DNA from: Luteolibacter arcticus
GTDB lineage: Bacteria; Verrucomicrobiota; Verrucomicrobiia; Verrucomicrobiales; Akkermansiaceae
Direction: 5' to 3'
Assembly: GCF_025950235.1 (NCBI RefSeq)
Contig: NZ_JAPDDT010000003.1
Coordinates: forward strand, 1 to 64,000
DNA length: 64,000 bases
Shown here: one piece after another, positions 36,522-47,996 of the stretch
How positions within the stretch are numbered: position 1 is the first letter of the stretch
Layout: each line of letters starts with the position of its first letter
Notes under the pieces: generated by a model
What the model was told of the DNA's origin: nothing
The model's database searches: none
What the model saw: only the letters and a program-made list of their open reading frames with translations
Program-made: the position numbers and the translations under genes

Positions 36522-36890
36522 CCGATGAACCGGCCTCAAAACCGGTGATGCGGCGCGGGTGCCCCTCTTCAACGTAGCTGGGGCGTCTCGCCCCAGTCCG
36601 TTGCGGGGGCGTCTCGCCCTCGCTCATCCCGCAGTGCAAGTGCCAGGGCAGGGAGCCCCGCCAACCGACTGGAGCGAGACGCTCCAGCTACACGATCGCG
36701 CGAATCGCCCTGCTTTCACGAAGGTATGGGCTTCCGCGACACGCCCCATGCAAGCCAACACCACTTTCCCGGAATACCGGCCGCATCCCGCCCTCCCGTT
36801 CCGGATGATCCTCATCCCGTGCGGGGCGGAATTTTCACATTGTTCCGGCTTTTCCGTGCCCGCTGCACAGCGAGTGCTACGCTCCAGCTT
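36522..36890. other. Gap with repeat family B before the large operon
   Basis: The 369-base gap contains the repeat at 36573-36692. The remaining part, 36693-36890, shows no gene or clear hairpin and should carry the promoter of the eight-gene operon that begins at 36891. Confidence 0.5.
36573..36692. repeat. Repeat family B, copy 2 with long flanking inverted repeat
   Basis: CGTAGCTGGGGCGTCTCGCC at the left and GGAGCGAGACGCTCCAGCTA at the right are inverted relatives that enclose about 70 bases. The left half (CTGGGGCG...CAGTCCGTTGCGGGGGCG) is the reverse complement of the element at 100-144. Confidence 0.75.
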
Positions 36891-39425
36891 ATGACGTGGG
36901 AAAGAGGCTTTCACTGCTGCTTGGGAGTCGCGATTGCGACGGCGGCGATGCATTCCGCGGCCCTGGGTCAGGAGCCCACCTCCATCGAGGCCGGGCGAAG
37001 TGCCTTCCTCAAAGGCGACTACCCCGCCAGCCTCGCCGCCGCCCGGAATGCGACCACGGCGGACGAGAAGTATCCCGAGTTTGCCGCGCTCGAAATCCGC
37101 ACGCTGCTGGAGACGGGCAAGTATGAGGAAGCCGCCGAGCGCGCAAATGATCTCGGTAGACGGGCCACCTTCGATCCCGAGCTCGCCTTGGAAGCCGCGA
37201 GAGCCTTGCGTGCCACCGGTGCCGAGGACGAAGCGGCCGAAATGATGGAGCGCTCCGCCCGCTTCCAACCGGACCGCCCCACCAAGGATAACTCGCGCGC
37301 CACCGTCGCTTTCGCCGAGCTGCTGCTGGAGCATCGCGTGGATGCGAAGATGGTGTTGGAGCGTCTGTTAGAGCCGGCGAAGAAAGCCGATCCCGAGGGC
37401 CGGGCGCCTTACCTCGCGCTCGGCCGGCTCGCATTGGCGAACCACGACCGACAGCTCGCCGCCGAGTATTTCCGCGAGGGCCTCAAGCGCTTCCCCAACG
37501 ATCCCGACTTCAATTTCGGCCTCGAACAATCCGGCCTCGAACTCCCCGCCGCCAATCGCGAGCCCGGCATCGAGCGCTATCTAGACCTCGCGCTGAAGGC
37601 GAACCCGAAGCACACCGCCGCTCTCCTTCACAAGGCGACCGCACTCACCGGCCGCAAGGCCTTCAAGGAAGCGCAGGACACCTTCCAACAAGTGCTCGCC
37701 ATCAACCCGGATCACCCCGAGGCATGGGCCGGCCTGGCCGCGATCGCGCTGGTGCAGGATGATGAAAAGACCGCGGAGGATGCCATCGAGCACGCCCGGA
37801 AGTTCTACAAAGAGAATCCACACGTCCCCGAGATCATCGGCGTGACCCTCGCGGGGCAATATCGCTTCGAGGAAGGCATCAAGCATCTAGAAGAGGCGCG
37901 ACAGTTAGATTCCCTGTCGCCCTCGATCCTCTTCGAGCTCGGCTCGAATCAACTGCGCTTCGGCAAGCTTGAAGAAGGCTGGGAGAATGTCGCCCAAGCA
38001 CACGAGTTGGATCCTTACAATGTCGCAGCCTTCAACCTGATGACCCTGCGCGACAAGCTCCGCGACTATCCAGTGCGGGAGAAGGATGGCGTGCGGCTCC
38101 GCATGTCGCCCGAGGACATGGCGGTCTTAGGCACCCGTGCGCTCGACCTCGCGGCCCGCGCGAAAACGACGCTCGCGGACAAGTATGGCATCACGCTTTC
38201 CGAGCCGGTGATGGTGGAGATGCTGCCGCGCCAGGAGGATTTCGCGATCCGCACCTTCGGCCTGCCCGGCGGCGAATCCTTCCTCGGCGTTTGCTTCGGC
38301 CCGCTCATCACTATGACCAGCCCGCGCGGTCGCCTGGGCCGCGCAAATTGGGAAGCCGTCCTGTGGCATGAGATGGCCCACACGATTACGCTCGATGCCA
38401 GCCGCCACCGCATCCCCCGTTGGCTTTCGGAAGGCATCAGTGTCTTCGAGGAACGAGAGGTCCACGCCGGCTGGGGCCAGGGCATGAACTCGACCTACCG
38501 CGAGCGCTTTCTCAAGGGCGAGGTCCCACCGATCACCCGGCTCGACGAGTCCTTCGCCGGCGAGGACATCATGCTCGGCTACTACCACGCCTCGCTCGTC
38601 GTGGAGTTCCTCGTCCGCGAACATGGTATCGGGGCGATGCGATCGATCCTAACCGATCTCTCCACCGGCAAGCCGGTGAGCGAGGCCATCGCCAAGCACA
38701 CCAAGCCGATCGAGGAGCTGGAAAAGGCCTTTCTCGACTACGCGAAGAAGATCGCCTCCGCCTATGGCCCGGATCTCGATTGGTCGCCGCTCAGCGATGA
38801 GGAATACGTCGCCTATCGCGATGACCCCGCCGCATGGGTCACCGCGAATCCGAAGCGCTACGCCGCCATCATGATGCGCGTCTCCGCGCTCACCGAGGAG
38901 CGCGAGTGGAAGGCATCCAAGGAGCTATTGGAAAAAGTCATCGCCGCCGAACCCGCCAATCGCGAGGCCTTCAATCCCTACTGGTCGCTCGCGCTCGCCT
39001 GCCGCGGACTCGATGACGAAGCGGGCGAACGCGCCGCCTTGGTGAAGCTCCTGTCCATCGACTCGAATGTCTCCGATGCCGCGGCGCGTTTGCTTGAGCT
39101 CGTCGGCACGCTTTCTGCCGCGGAACGAGCCGCCCACGGCGATCAAATGCTCCAGACCAATCCCTTCCAGGAAAAAGCCTACCGCACGCTGGCCGCTGCG
39201 GCGAAGGAGTCCGGCGACTCGCGGCGGACCCGGGGGGCGCTGGAGTCGCTGCTGGCGCTAGGGCCGCGCGATGCCGGGCGGCTTCATTACGATCTCGCAA
39301 CGCTGTTGCAGAAATCCGACCCGAAGGAATCGCGTCGGCAGCTCTTGAAAGCGCTGGAGGAGAACCCGCGCTTCCAGGCTGCCCTCGAGCTTCTCAACAC
39401 TTTCCCCCCTGCCCCGACTCAATGA
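36891..39425 (+). CDS. TPR protein with secreted zinc-metallopeptidase domain
   Basis: The 844-residue protein has an N-terminal signal-like helix (1 to about 26), several TPR units (for example PSILFELGSNQLRFGKLEEG), and a gluzincin-type site: HEMAH at 493-497 with Glu514 in WLSEGISVFEE as probable third ligand. This is the M1/MA-like peptidase arrangement used to process exported proteins. A second TPR-like region follows. It is the first gene of the MoxR operon and its stop overlaps the DUF4159 start. Export and zinc binding are inferred from motifs. Confidence 0.8.
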   Translation: MTWERGFHCCLGVAIATAAMHSAALGQEPTSIEAGRSAFLKGDYPASLAAARNATTADEKYPEFAALEIRTLLETGKYEEAAERANDLGRRATFDPELALEAARALRATGAEDEAAEMMERSARFQPDRPTKDNSRATVAFAELLLEHRVDAKMVLERLLEPAKKADPEGRAPYLALGRLALANHDRQLAAEYFREGLKRFPNDPDFNFGLEQSGLELPAANREPGIERYLDLALKANPKHTAALLHKATALTGRKAFKEAQDTFQQVLAINPDHPEAWAGLAAIALVQDDEKTAEDAIEHARKFYKENPHVPEIIGVTLAGQYRFEEGIKHLEEARQLDSLSPSILFELGSNQLRFGKLEEGWENVAQAHELDPYNVAAFNLMTLRDKLRDYPVREKDGVRLRMSPEDMAVLGTRALDLAARAKTTLADKYGITLSEPVMVEMLPRQEDFAIRTFGLPGGESFLGVCFGPLITMTSPRGRLGRANWEAVLWHEMAHTITLDASRHRIPRWLSEGISVFEEREVHAGWGQGMNSTYRERFLKGEVPPITRLDESFAGEDIMLGYYHASLVVEFLVREHGIGAMRSILTDLSTGKPVSEAIAKHTKPIEELEKAFLDYAKKIASAYGPDLDWSPLSDEEYVAYRDDPAAWVTANPKRYAAIMMRVSALTEEREWKASKELLEKVIAAEPANREAFNPYWSLALACRGLDDEAGERAALVKLLSIDSNVSDAAARLLELVGTLSAAERAAHGDQMLQTNPFQEKAYRTLAAAAKESGDSRRTRGALESLLALGPRDAGRLHYDLATLLQKSDPKESRRQLLKALEENPRFQAALELLNTFPPAPTQ

Positions 39426-40231
39426 AGCCCGCACTCGCCATCGCCAGCATGTTGCTCTTCGCCTTCGTCGCGGATTCTTCCGGCCAGGGCTGGCGAGGTC
39501 GCAACCGCCGCGGCGAAGCGGGCCTCGGCGACCGCAATGGCGTGGAGCGCTGGCAGAATGACCCGCGCTTCCCGGACGATACCTTCCGCTTCGTCCGCCT
39601 GCGCCCGGAGTATCATCCGCAGTGGGCGACCGACTATCCGGACAGCGACCTGAATTTCTCCTTCCGCCTCCAACAGATGACGGCGATCCGCGTGCATCCG
39701 GATCCGATCGTCCTGCCGATCCTGGATCCGGAGCTGAAGAAGTATCCCTTCCTCTACAGCATCGAGACCGGCTCGCTGGAGCTAACGGAAGAGGAGGCCA
39801 AGGTGCTGCGCGAGCACTTGCTCAATGGCGGCTTCCTCATGATCGATGACTTCTGGGGCGAATACGAGTGGGAGAATACCCGCCAGCAGATGATGAAGGT
39901 CTTCCCTGACCTGCCGATCAAGGAGCTTGAGCTCGATCACCCGATCTTCAGCACGGTCTTCCCACTGAAGGTGAAGCCGCAGGTCCCGGCGATCGAGGTA
40001 GCGCTCCGCGGTCGCAGCACCGGGGTCTTTTGGGAAAAGGGCGCGGAGGGCGCGCACTACCACGGCATCTCCGACGCAAAGGGCCGCCTGATGGTCATCA
40101 TTTGCCAGAATACCGACCTCGGCGATGGCTGGGAACGCGAGGGTGAGGACCCCTTCTACTTCACCGAATTCAGCGAGAAGCTGGCCTACCCGATGGGCAT
40201 CAACATCGTTGTCTATTCGATGACCCACTGA
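39422..40231 (+). CDS. DUF4159 protein
   Basis: The 269-residue protein has a signal peptide (1 to about 21). Motifs typical of DUF4159 are visible: FRFVRLRPEY near the N-terminus, LREHLLNGGFLMIDDFWG in the centre, and YHGISDAKGRLMVIICQNTD followed by GWE near the C-terminus. DUF4159 has a GATase-like fold and regularly accompanies MoxR/DUF58 genes. It overlaps the upstream gene by four bases and is nine bases from moxR. Confidence 0.85.
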   Translation: MKPALAIASMLLFAFVADSSGQGWRGRNRRGEAGLGDRNGVERWQNDPRFPDDTFRFVRLRPEYHPQWATDYPDSDLNFSFRLQQMTAIRVHPDPIVLPILDPELKKYPFLYSIETGSLELTEEEAKVLREHLLNGGFLMIDDFWGEYEWENTRQQMMKVFPDLPIKELELDHPIFSTVFPLKVKPQVPAIEVALRGRSTGVFWEKGAEGAHYHGISDAKGRLMVIICQNTDLGDGWEREGEDPFYFTEFSEKLAYPMGINIVVYSMTH

Positions 40232-40240
40232 CTTTACTCC

Positions 40241-41247
<1,007 letters not shown>

Positions 41248-41248
<1 letters not shown>

Positions 41249-42186
41249 TGAACCCCAACCCCTCACCCCCCCGCCCTTCCAACTTCGCCGATCCGGTGGC
41301 GTTGATGCGTGTCCGCAGCCTTGAGTTGCGCGCACGCACGGTGGTGGAGGGGTTCTGGAAGGGCCTCCACCGCAGCCCTCGCCACGGCTTCTCCGCGGAG
41401 TTCGCGGAGTACCGGCAGTATGTGCCGGGCGATGACATCCGCTACCTCGACTGGAAGGTGCTCGCGCGGCGGGACAAGTGCTTCATCCGGAAATTCCGCG
41501 AGGAGACGAACCTGCGCTGTCACATTCTGTTAGATCTGAGCAAGTCAATGGGCTACGGCTCGAAGACCTACACCAAGCTCGAATACGCCCGCACGCTCGC
41601 CGCGACTCTGGCGATGTTCCTGCACCAGCAGGGCGATGAAATCGGGCTGCTTACCTTCGATGAAGTGGCGCGCGATTACCTGCCACCGCGCCATCGTACC
41701 GGACACCTCCACGCCATTCTCGCCGCGCTCGACCGCCCCGCGCTCGGCCTGGGTGCCGCGCTGCATTCCCCGGTCGATGCGATCTTGTCGCGCGGCCGGA
41801 TGCGCGGGCTGGTGTTCGTGATTTCCGATTTCCTCACCCCTCTAACAGAACTGAAGGCCCCGCTGTCCGCGCTCGCCGCGTGCGGGCACGACATCAGCCT
41901 GATGCAGACGCTCGATCCGGCGGAGATCCATTTCACCTTCGACTCCGCGGTGAACTTCGAGGACATGGAATCCGGCCGCGTCCTGCCTGCCGATCCCGAG
42001 CGCCTGCGCGCCGGATACCTGAAGAAATTCGAAGCCCACCAGCAGGGTCTCAAGTCGCTCTGCGATACGCTCGGCATCCTGCACCACCAACTGCCGACCG
42101 ACCAGCCGCTGGAAACCGCCCTCCACTCCTTCCTCTCCGACCGCCAGTCGCTCGGCCAACGCATCTCGCGCAGTCGCAGCACCTGA
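41248..42186 (+). CDS. DUF58 protein
   Basis: The 312-residue protein has the DUF58 core: EYRQYVPGDDIRYLDWKVLA, RKFREETNL, then a VWA-like strand with LLDLSKSMGYGS that resembles a MIDAS (DxSxS). It lacks transmembrane segments. DUF58 proteins are the usual partners of MoxR ATPases, so a MoxR-dependent complex at the membrane is expected. Confidence 0.92.
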
Positions 42187-42195
42187 AATCGCATC

Positions 42196-44076
42196 GTGGC
42201 CTTCCTCGCACCATTGTTCCTCGCCGGACTGGCAGCCCTCGCGCTGCCGGTCCTGCTGCATTTGCGAAAGAACCGGCCGAAGGAAACGGTCGCGTTTTCC
42301 TCGCTGATGTTCTTCGAGGACCAGCCCCCGATCACCAAGCGCCGCTCGCGCTTGCAGGACATTCTTTTGCTCATCCTGCGCTGCCTCGCGATCGCGCTCA
42401 TGATCCTCGCCTTTGCGCGGCCCTTCTTCCCGGCGAAGGAAGACACCCCTGCCGTGCCCGGCGGATCGACGACGCACTTCATCCTCATCGACACCAGCGC
42501 GAGCATGCGCGGCGAGCCCTTGGAGAAGGCCGTCACCGCCGCCCGCGAGGCCATCAAGGAACTGCCGGAAGACGACGCCATCGCGCTCGCCACCTTTTCC
42601 CACCAGCTCCACATTTTGTTAGATCCCGAGCGCGCCCGCGGCCTCGTGCCCGGCGAGCGCAAGTCCACGGCGCTCTCCCTGCTCGGCGAAGTGAAGGCCG
42701 GCTGGCAGGCGACCCGCCTCGACTCCGCGCTGCTGTCCGCCGTCGCCGCAGCCGCCAGCGAGGCACCGCTCCAGGTCCACGTCTTCGGCGATCTTCAAAA
42801 GGGCTCCACGCTGGATCGCCTGCGCGGCGAATCTTGGCCGGATGCCCTGCGATTCATCCTTCATCCCCTCGCCCCGCCGGATGCCTGGACCAATGCCGGC
42901 GTGCAGATGTTGCCCCCGGAAAAGCAAGTCCGCCGCGCCCGCGTCAGCAATGCCGAAGGCTCGTCGAAGGCGGACTTCACGCTCGAATGGAGCGGCAGCA
43001 CGGCGAAGACCACCATCTCCGTCCCGGCGGGCGAGAGCGCGATCTTCGATGCGCCCGAGGGAGTACCCGCCGAGGGCAAGGTCACCCTCACCGGCGATGA
43101 CTTCGCCTTCGACAACGAAGCCGCGTGGACCACGGCGACAATGCCTGTCGTGAAGATCTGGCACCCGAATCCAAGCGAGGTCACCGACACCACGGAGACC
43201 ACCTACTTCCTCCACCGCGCCATGCAGCCGACCGCGGACTACACGGTCGAGATCGTCACTGCGCCGCCTGCCGATTCCCCCGCTCTAACAATCACCGACG
43301 GCAAGCCGGGAGACATCACCGTCTTGCGCAAGGTGATCGAAGCCGGTGGCACCGCGCTGCTCACCCTGCGCGATGCCGAATCCTCGAAAGTGCTCTCGGA
43401 GCTTTTCAACGTGCCCGATGCCAAGGCCACCGAGGCCGTGATAAAGGATCATGCGCGCTTTGGTGAGATCGATTTCAAGTCCCCGGTTTTCGCGCCCTTC
43501 GCCGATCCGCGCTACTCGGACTTCAGCGGCATTCGCATTTGGAAATACCGCGCGCTTCCAGAAGCCCTCGTTTCGCCGGGCAAGGTGCTCGCCCGCTACG
43601 ACAGCGGCGATCCGGCATGGCTGAGCTACCAACTCGGCGAGGGAACGCTCCATGTCCTGACCACCACCTGGCGTCCCTCCGATAGCCAGCTCGCTCTCAC
43701 AACGAAATTCGCGCCGCTGCTTCATTCGCTGATCGCGAACGCGGGCCAGGGACGCGGCGTGTATTTCGTCGGTCACGATGGCATCGAAACTCCCGGCATC
43801 CATGCCGCGGGTGACCGCCGCGTCGCGATCCAGATCGACCCTTCCGAATCCGAACTCACGCCGCTGCCCGAGGCCGATCTCCGCGCGCTCGGCCTGCCGC
43901 TCGATGAGCCGGTGATCGCGGCGGACAAGACCGTGACCGCCACCCTTTCAAGTGCCGAACAGGAAAGCCGCCAACGCGTCGGCTGGTGGCTGCTTGCCGC
44001 CGCCGCGCTCTTCTTCCTCGCTGAAACCGCCTGGGCTGCCATCGCCGGCAGCCGCGCCAACCCCGCCACCACATGA
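42196..44076 (+). CDS. BatA-like membrane protein with VWA domain
   Basis: The 626-residue protein starts at GTG. The aerotolerance-regulator N-terminal module spans TM1 (3-22), LHLRKNRPKETVAFSSLMFF and TM2 (56-76). A VWA domain with MIDAS DTSAS (99-103) follows, then a long periplasmic part with a further domain and a C-terminal helix (WWLLAAAALFFLAETAW). The stop overlaps the DUF4175 start by four bases. VWA proteins with this N-terminus are components of Bat-type complexes linked to envelope stress. Confidence 0.88.
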   Translation: MAFLAPLFLAGLAALALPVLLHLRKNRPKETVAFSSLMFFEDQPPITKRRSRLQDILLLILRCLAIALMILAFARPFFPAKEDTPAVPGGSTTHFILIDTSASMRGEPLEKAVTAAREAIKELPEDDAIALATFSHQLHILLDPERARGLVPGERKSTALSLLGEVKAGWQATRLDSALLSAVAAAASEAPLQVHVFGDLQKGSTLDRLRGESWPDALRFILHPLAPPDAWTNAGVQMLPPEKQVRRARVSNAEGSSKADFTLEWSGSTAKTTISVPAGESAIFDAPEGVPAEGKVTLTGDDFAFDNEAAWTTATMPVVKIWHPNPSEVTDTTETTYFLHRAMQPTADYTVEIVTAPPADSPALTITDGKPGDITVLRKVIEAGGTALLTLRDAESSKVLSELFNVPDAKATEAVIKDHARFGEIDFKSPVFAPFADPRYSDFSGIRIWKYRALPEALVSPGKVLARYDSGDPAWLSYQLGEGTLHVLTTTWRPSDSQLALTTKFAPLLHSLIANAGQGRGVYFVGHDGIETPGIHAAGDRRVAIQIDPSESELTPLPEADLRALGLPLDEPVIAADKTVTATLSSAEQESRQRVGWWLLAAAALFFLAETAWAAIAGSRANPATT

Positions 44077-47000
44077 TCCGTCGACTGCACGCCATCCTAG
44101 CCGAGATCGCACGGCGACGACAGCAGCAACGCCTCCACGGCGGCCTCGCCGTCACCTGGTGGCTGGGCCTTTTCGCCGGTATTCTCCTGTGGCGCTCCGG
44201 GGTCCCGGTGACCACTTTGGCCAAGACCTTGCTGCCGCTGTTAGGCGTCGCGTCCGCCGCCATCTGGTGGTGGAGCCGCAGCGGCATGGGTGATCCCCGC
44301 CGCGTCGCGAAGCTCGTCGAGACGAAGCACCCGGAGTTGAAAACCGCGCTCCTCGCCGCGCTCGACCAGAATCCCGAGAACGGTCCGCTCAACTACCTCC
44401 AGCTTCGCCTCATCGTCGAGTCGCTCGCCGCAGCGGAGCGCGACCAATGGCTCGAGCTGGTGCCGCAGCCGCGCCTAACAGGACTGCGCGCGCTGAATCT
44501 CGCCGGCGTCGCGCTGCTTGCGTTGACCTTCGTGTCGCTCCTGATCCCCGTCGGGAGTCATGTCGCCAGCACCCCGCCCGCGGAGGAATCGGCCGCGACC
44601 GTCTCGCCACTGGAGATCGCCGTCGAACCGGGCGATGTCGAGATCGAGCGCGGCAGTCCTCTCACCGTCCAAGCCCGCTTCGGCGCGAATATCCCCGCCG
44701 AGGCCTCGCTCGAAACGACCGATGAGGCCGGCCAGGTCCGCACCATCCCGATGACCCGGCCCTTCACCGAGCCGGTATTCCAGGCCCGCCTCTCCGCCGT
44801 TCCCGGCCCAATGGACTACCGCATCGTGACCACCGGCGGAAGCAGCCAGAGCTTCAAGGTCCGCGTGTTTGACCTGCCCGCGCTGGTGAGCTCGCAGGCG
44901 GTGCTGACCTTCCCCGCGCATCTTGAAAAGCCGCCGGAGACGATCAAGGACCCGCGTTCCATCCGGGTGCCCGAGCGCACCGGCATCGCGCTCTCCTTCA
45001 CTGCAAATCTGCCCGGCCTCACCGCCACCCTGGCCGCGAAGGACAAGGAGCCGTTGAAACTTACCGCCGACTCCGCCAATCCCGCGCGCTATCTCATCGA
45101 TCTAACACCGAAGGAAAGCGTGCGCTACGAGCTCGTCCTCACCGACAGCGCCGGCCGCCGGAACTCACGCAAGGACCTGCTCGACATCAAGGTGCTGCCT
45201 AACAAGGCACCCATCGTGAAGGTGGTGCTGCCCCAGCGGAACGACAAGGCGACGCCCATCCAGGAGGTCCGCCTCGAAGCAAAGATCACCGATGATACCG
45301 GGCTGCTCGCGCAAGGGCTGCGCTACACGCTCGATGGCGAGAAGTGGCACGAGATCGAGACCCCTCTCGCTACCGGCGAAAAGCTGCCGCCGCTTTCCCA
45401 ACTGATCGACCTCGAAGCCGCGGGGGCAAAGCCCAAGGACATCCTGATGTGGAATGCATGGGCCGAGGACATGGGCTCGCATGGCGAGAAGCGCCGCGTG
45501 AATGGAGACATCCACATCGTCCGCGTCCGCGATTTCGACGAGATCTACCGCCAGCAAGCCGCGCCACCGGGAGGCGAGCAGGAGCAGCAGCAACCAGCCG
45601 GAGCGGAAGGCGCGCAAGGCGGTGGTGCCGCCGACCTGATCAAGACCCAGACCCAGATCCTCAATGCGACGTGGGCCATTCGTCGCGATCACGCCGAGAT
45701 CAGCGACACGCCGCCGGAGTCGGATGAACTTGAAACCCTGCGGCGTTCGCAGGAGATCGCCATCGAGACCGCCACCGCGATGGAGGCGGAGCAGACCAAT
45801 CCCTCCGTCCGCCAGCATCTCACCGACGCGCGCCTCGCGATGAAGGAGGCGCTCGGCGAACTCACCACAGCGCGGGAGAAAACTTCCGCCGCTCCTCTGG
45901 AGGATGCCATCCGCCACGAGCAAGTCGCGCTGCGGCATCTCTATCAGCTCATGAGTTCCGAGACAATGATCATGACCGGCCAGAACGCCGGCCAGCAATC
46001 GTCATCGTCCTCCGAGGAGATGCCGCGGGATGAACTCGAAATCGAGCAAAAGGAGACACCCTATCAGGCCGAGCGGCAGGCCCGTCCCGAAACGCCTGCG
46101 GGCGAAGCGGCGCAGGCGATGGACACGCTGCGCAAGCTCGAGGAACTCGCGAAGCGCCAGCGCGATCTCAACGAGGAAATCCAGGCGCTTCAAAACGCGC
46201 TCGCCGAAGCGAACACGCCCGAGGAACGCGCCGAGGTCGAGCGCCAGCTCAAGCAGCTACGCGAACAACAGCGCGAGCTGTTAGCCGATGTGGACCAGCT
46301 TCGCGAGGAGACCAACGACCCTGCCCGCGATGCGGCTCAACAGCCGCGGAGCGAGATGCTCGACGAAGCCCGCGAACGCGCGCAACAGGCGAACGAGCAG
46401 CTTTCGGAGAACAAGCTAGGCGAGGCCTTGGCCGCGGGTCGTCGGACGCAGGAATCCTTGGAGGAAGTCCACGATGATTTCCGCGAGAACAGCTCCGCGC
46501 AGTTGGCTGAAGAACTCCGGGATCTCCGGCAGGATGCCCGCGCCTTGGAAGAGCGGCAGCAACAGCTCGCCGAGTCCGGCACTCAGGAGGAGGCGCCGCG
46601 TGCGCCTCGTTTGCGCGAGTCGGACGCCGCCACGCCCGAGATCGCCCAGCAGCGCGAGGATCTACAGAAGCTGATGGATTCCGTCCGCGAGACCGCGGAA
46701 TCCGCCGAGCGTGCCGAGCCGTTGGTTTCAAAGGATCTTTCCGAAGCGCTCCGCGGCGCCGAGCAAAACCAGATCGCCCGCTCGCTTGAACAGATGGAGC
46801 AAGCCGGTGGCAACAGCCCCGCCGCCGAACGCGCGGCCGAAGGAATCGCCGATCTAACACGAGAGATCGAGGGAGCCGCCGAGCGCGTCCTTGGCGACGA
46901 GGCGCAGGCACTCCGCTATGCGCGTGATCAGCTTCAGCAGCTTGCCGAACAAGCCGCGGGCGAAGGTCAACCCGGTGAACAAGCGGGCACCCAACCGGGA

Positions 47001-47996
47001 CAAGAAAACCAACCCGGGCAACAACCCGGGCAACAACCCGGTGAAGACCAGCCCAGTGAACAAGCAGGTAACCAACCGGGCCAAGGAAACCAGCCCGGAC
47101 AACCACCCGGTGAAGGCCAGCCCGGTGAGCAAGCAGGCAACCAACCGGGACAAGGCAATCAGCCCGGACAACAACCCGGCGAAGGCCAGCCCGGCGAGCA
47201 AGAAGGCAACCAACCGGGACAAGGCAATCAGCCCGGACAACAACCCGGTGAAGGCCAGCCCGGTGAGCGAGCAGGCAACCAACCGGGACAAGGCAATCAG
47301 CCCGGACAACAACCCGGTGAAGGTCAGCCCGGCGAGCAAGCTGGCAACCAACCGGGTCAAGGTAACCAACCCGGACAGCAACCGGGCGAAGGTCAGCCCG
47401 GCGAACAGACTGGTAACCAACCGGGACAAGGAAACCAGCCTGGTGAACAAGCCGGCAACCAACCGGGACAGGGCAACCAGCCCGGACAACGACCCGGACA
47501 AGGCCAGCCCGGTGAACAAGCCGGAGAACAACCCGGCGAACAAGCGGGCAACCAACCGGGGCAAGGAAACCAGCCCGACGATCCGCGACAAGCCCAAGGC
47601 AATCGCCCGGGCCGCGGCTCTAACACCTCCGGCGGCGGCAATGGCCGCGGCGGTTCCCGCAATTCCCCGATCACCGGCGAAGAATTCCAGGAGTGGAGCG
47701 AGCGCCTCGCCGATCTAGAAACGCTGGTCGAGGATCCCGAGGCTCAGGCAGCCGTCGCCCGAGCCCGCCAGGCGAGCCGCGAGATGAGGCGCGATTTCAC
47801 CCGCCACTCGGTCGAGCCCGGACAGGACAAGCTCGACAAGGAAGTCGTCCGCCCGCTCGCCGAGGCAGCCCGCAAGATTGATGCCCGCTTGCGCGAACTC
47901 GATCGCAAGGACCCGCTTGCTCCGGTCGGCCGCGATCCCGTGCCGGAGCGCTACGACGACCTCGTCCGCCGCTATTTTGAAGAACTGGGGAAATGA
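44073..47996 (+). CDS. DUF4175 membrane protein with PGQ-rich repeat tract
   Basis: The 1307-residue protein has two helices near the N-terminus (about 27-68) and a third near 150-168. A beta-rich periplasmic region (about 180-500) and a long coiled coil rich in Glu, Arg and Gln (about 560-960) follow. The tract at about 963-1172 consists of tandem 23-residue units of type GNQPGQGNQPGQQPGEGQPG-EQA. A conserved C-terminal domain begins at GEEFQEWSERLADLETL. DUF4175 proteins accompany MoxR operons; the repeat tract is probably an extended periplasmic spacer. The tract also follows the 69-base DNA repeat, so copy number may vary between strains. Confidence 0.85.
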   Translation: MIRRLHAILAEIARRRQQQRLHGGLAVTWWLGLFAGILLWRSGVPVTTLAKTLLPLLGVASAAIWWWSRSGMGDPRRVAKLVETKHPELKTALLAALDQNPENGPLNYLQLRLIVESLAAAERDQWLELVPQPRLTGLRALNLAGVALLALTFVSLLIPVGSHVASTPPAEESAATVSPLEIAVEPGDVEIERGSPLTVQARFGANIPAEASLETTDEAGQVRTIPMTRPFTEPVFQARLSAVPGPMDYRIVTTGGSSQSFKVRVFDLPALVSSQAVLTFPAHLEKPPETIKDPRSIRVPERTGIALSFTANLPGLTATLAAKDKEPLKLTADSANPARYLIDLTPKESVRYELVLTDSAGRRNSRKDLLDIKVLPNKAPIVKVVLPQRNDKATPIQEVRLEAKITDDTGLLAQGLRYTLDGEKWHEIETPLATGEKLPPLSQLIDLEAAGAKPKDILMWNAWAEDMGSHGEKRRVNGDIHIVRVRDFDEIYRQQAAPPGGEQEQQQPAGAEGAQGGGAADLIKTQTQILNATWAIRRDHAEISDTPPESDELETLRRSQEIAIETATAMEAEQTNPSVRQHLTDARLAMKEALGELTTAREKTSAAPLEDAIRHEQVALRHLYQLMSSETMIMTGQNAGQQSSSSSEEMPRDELEIEQKETPYQAERQARPETPAGEAAQAMDTLRKLEELAKRQRDLNEEIQALQNALAEANTPEERAEVERQLKQLREQQRELLADVDQLREETNDPARDAAQQPRSEMLDEARERAQQANEQLSENKLGEALAAGRRTQESLEEVHDDFRENSSAQLAEELRDLRQDARALEERQQQLAESGTQEEAPRAPRLRESDAATPEIAQQREDLQKLMDSVRETAESAERAEPLVSKDLSEALRGAEQNQIARSLEQMEQAGGNSPAAERAAEGIADLTREIEGAAERVLGDEAQALRYARDQLQQLAEQAAGEGQPGEQAGTQPGQENQPGQQPGQQPGEDQPSEQAGNQPGQGNQPGQPPGEGQPGEQAGNQPGQGNQPGQQPGEGQPGEQEGNQPGQGNQPGQQPGEGQPGERAGNQPGQGNQPGQQPGEGQPGEQAGNQPGQGNQPGQQPGEGQPGEQTGNQPGQGNQPGEQAGNQPGQGNQPGQRPGQGQPGEQAGEQPGEQAGNQPGQGNQPDDPRQAQGNRPGRGSNTSGGGNGRGGSRNSPITGEEFQEWSERLADLETLVEDPEAQAAVARARQASREMRRDFTRHSVEPGQDKLDKEVVRPLAEAARKIDARLRELDRKDPLAPVGRDPVPERYDDLVRRYFEELGK
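46960..47580 (+). repeat. Tandem 69-bp coding repeats (23-residue PGQ units)
   Basis: The unit runs from one GGCAACCAACCGGGACAAGG to the next with a 69-base period, for example 47136 to 47205. Central units are almost identical and outer ones are degenerate or shortened. The unit is a multiple of three, so changes in number keep the frame. Composition is almost only Gly, Gln, Pro, Asn and Glu. Confidence 0.9.

Noticed and set aside
41880-43100. 406-codon frame overlapping the DUF58 and BatA-like genes
   Set aside because: It is an alternative frame of two genes with clear family motifs; its Arg/Pro-rich translation is typical of a shifted high-GC frame.
46960-47580. Regular repeats suggesting CRISPR
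   Set aside because: The period is 69 bases with no unique spacers, and the whole tract is in frame inside the DUF4175 gene.
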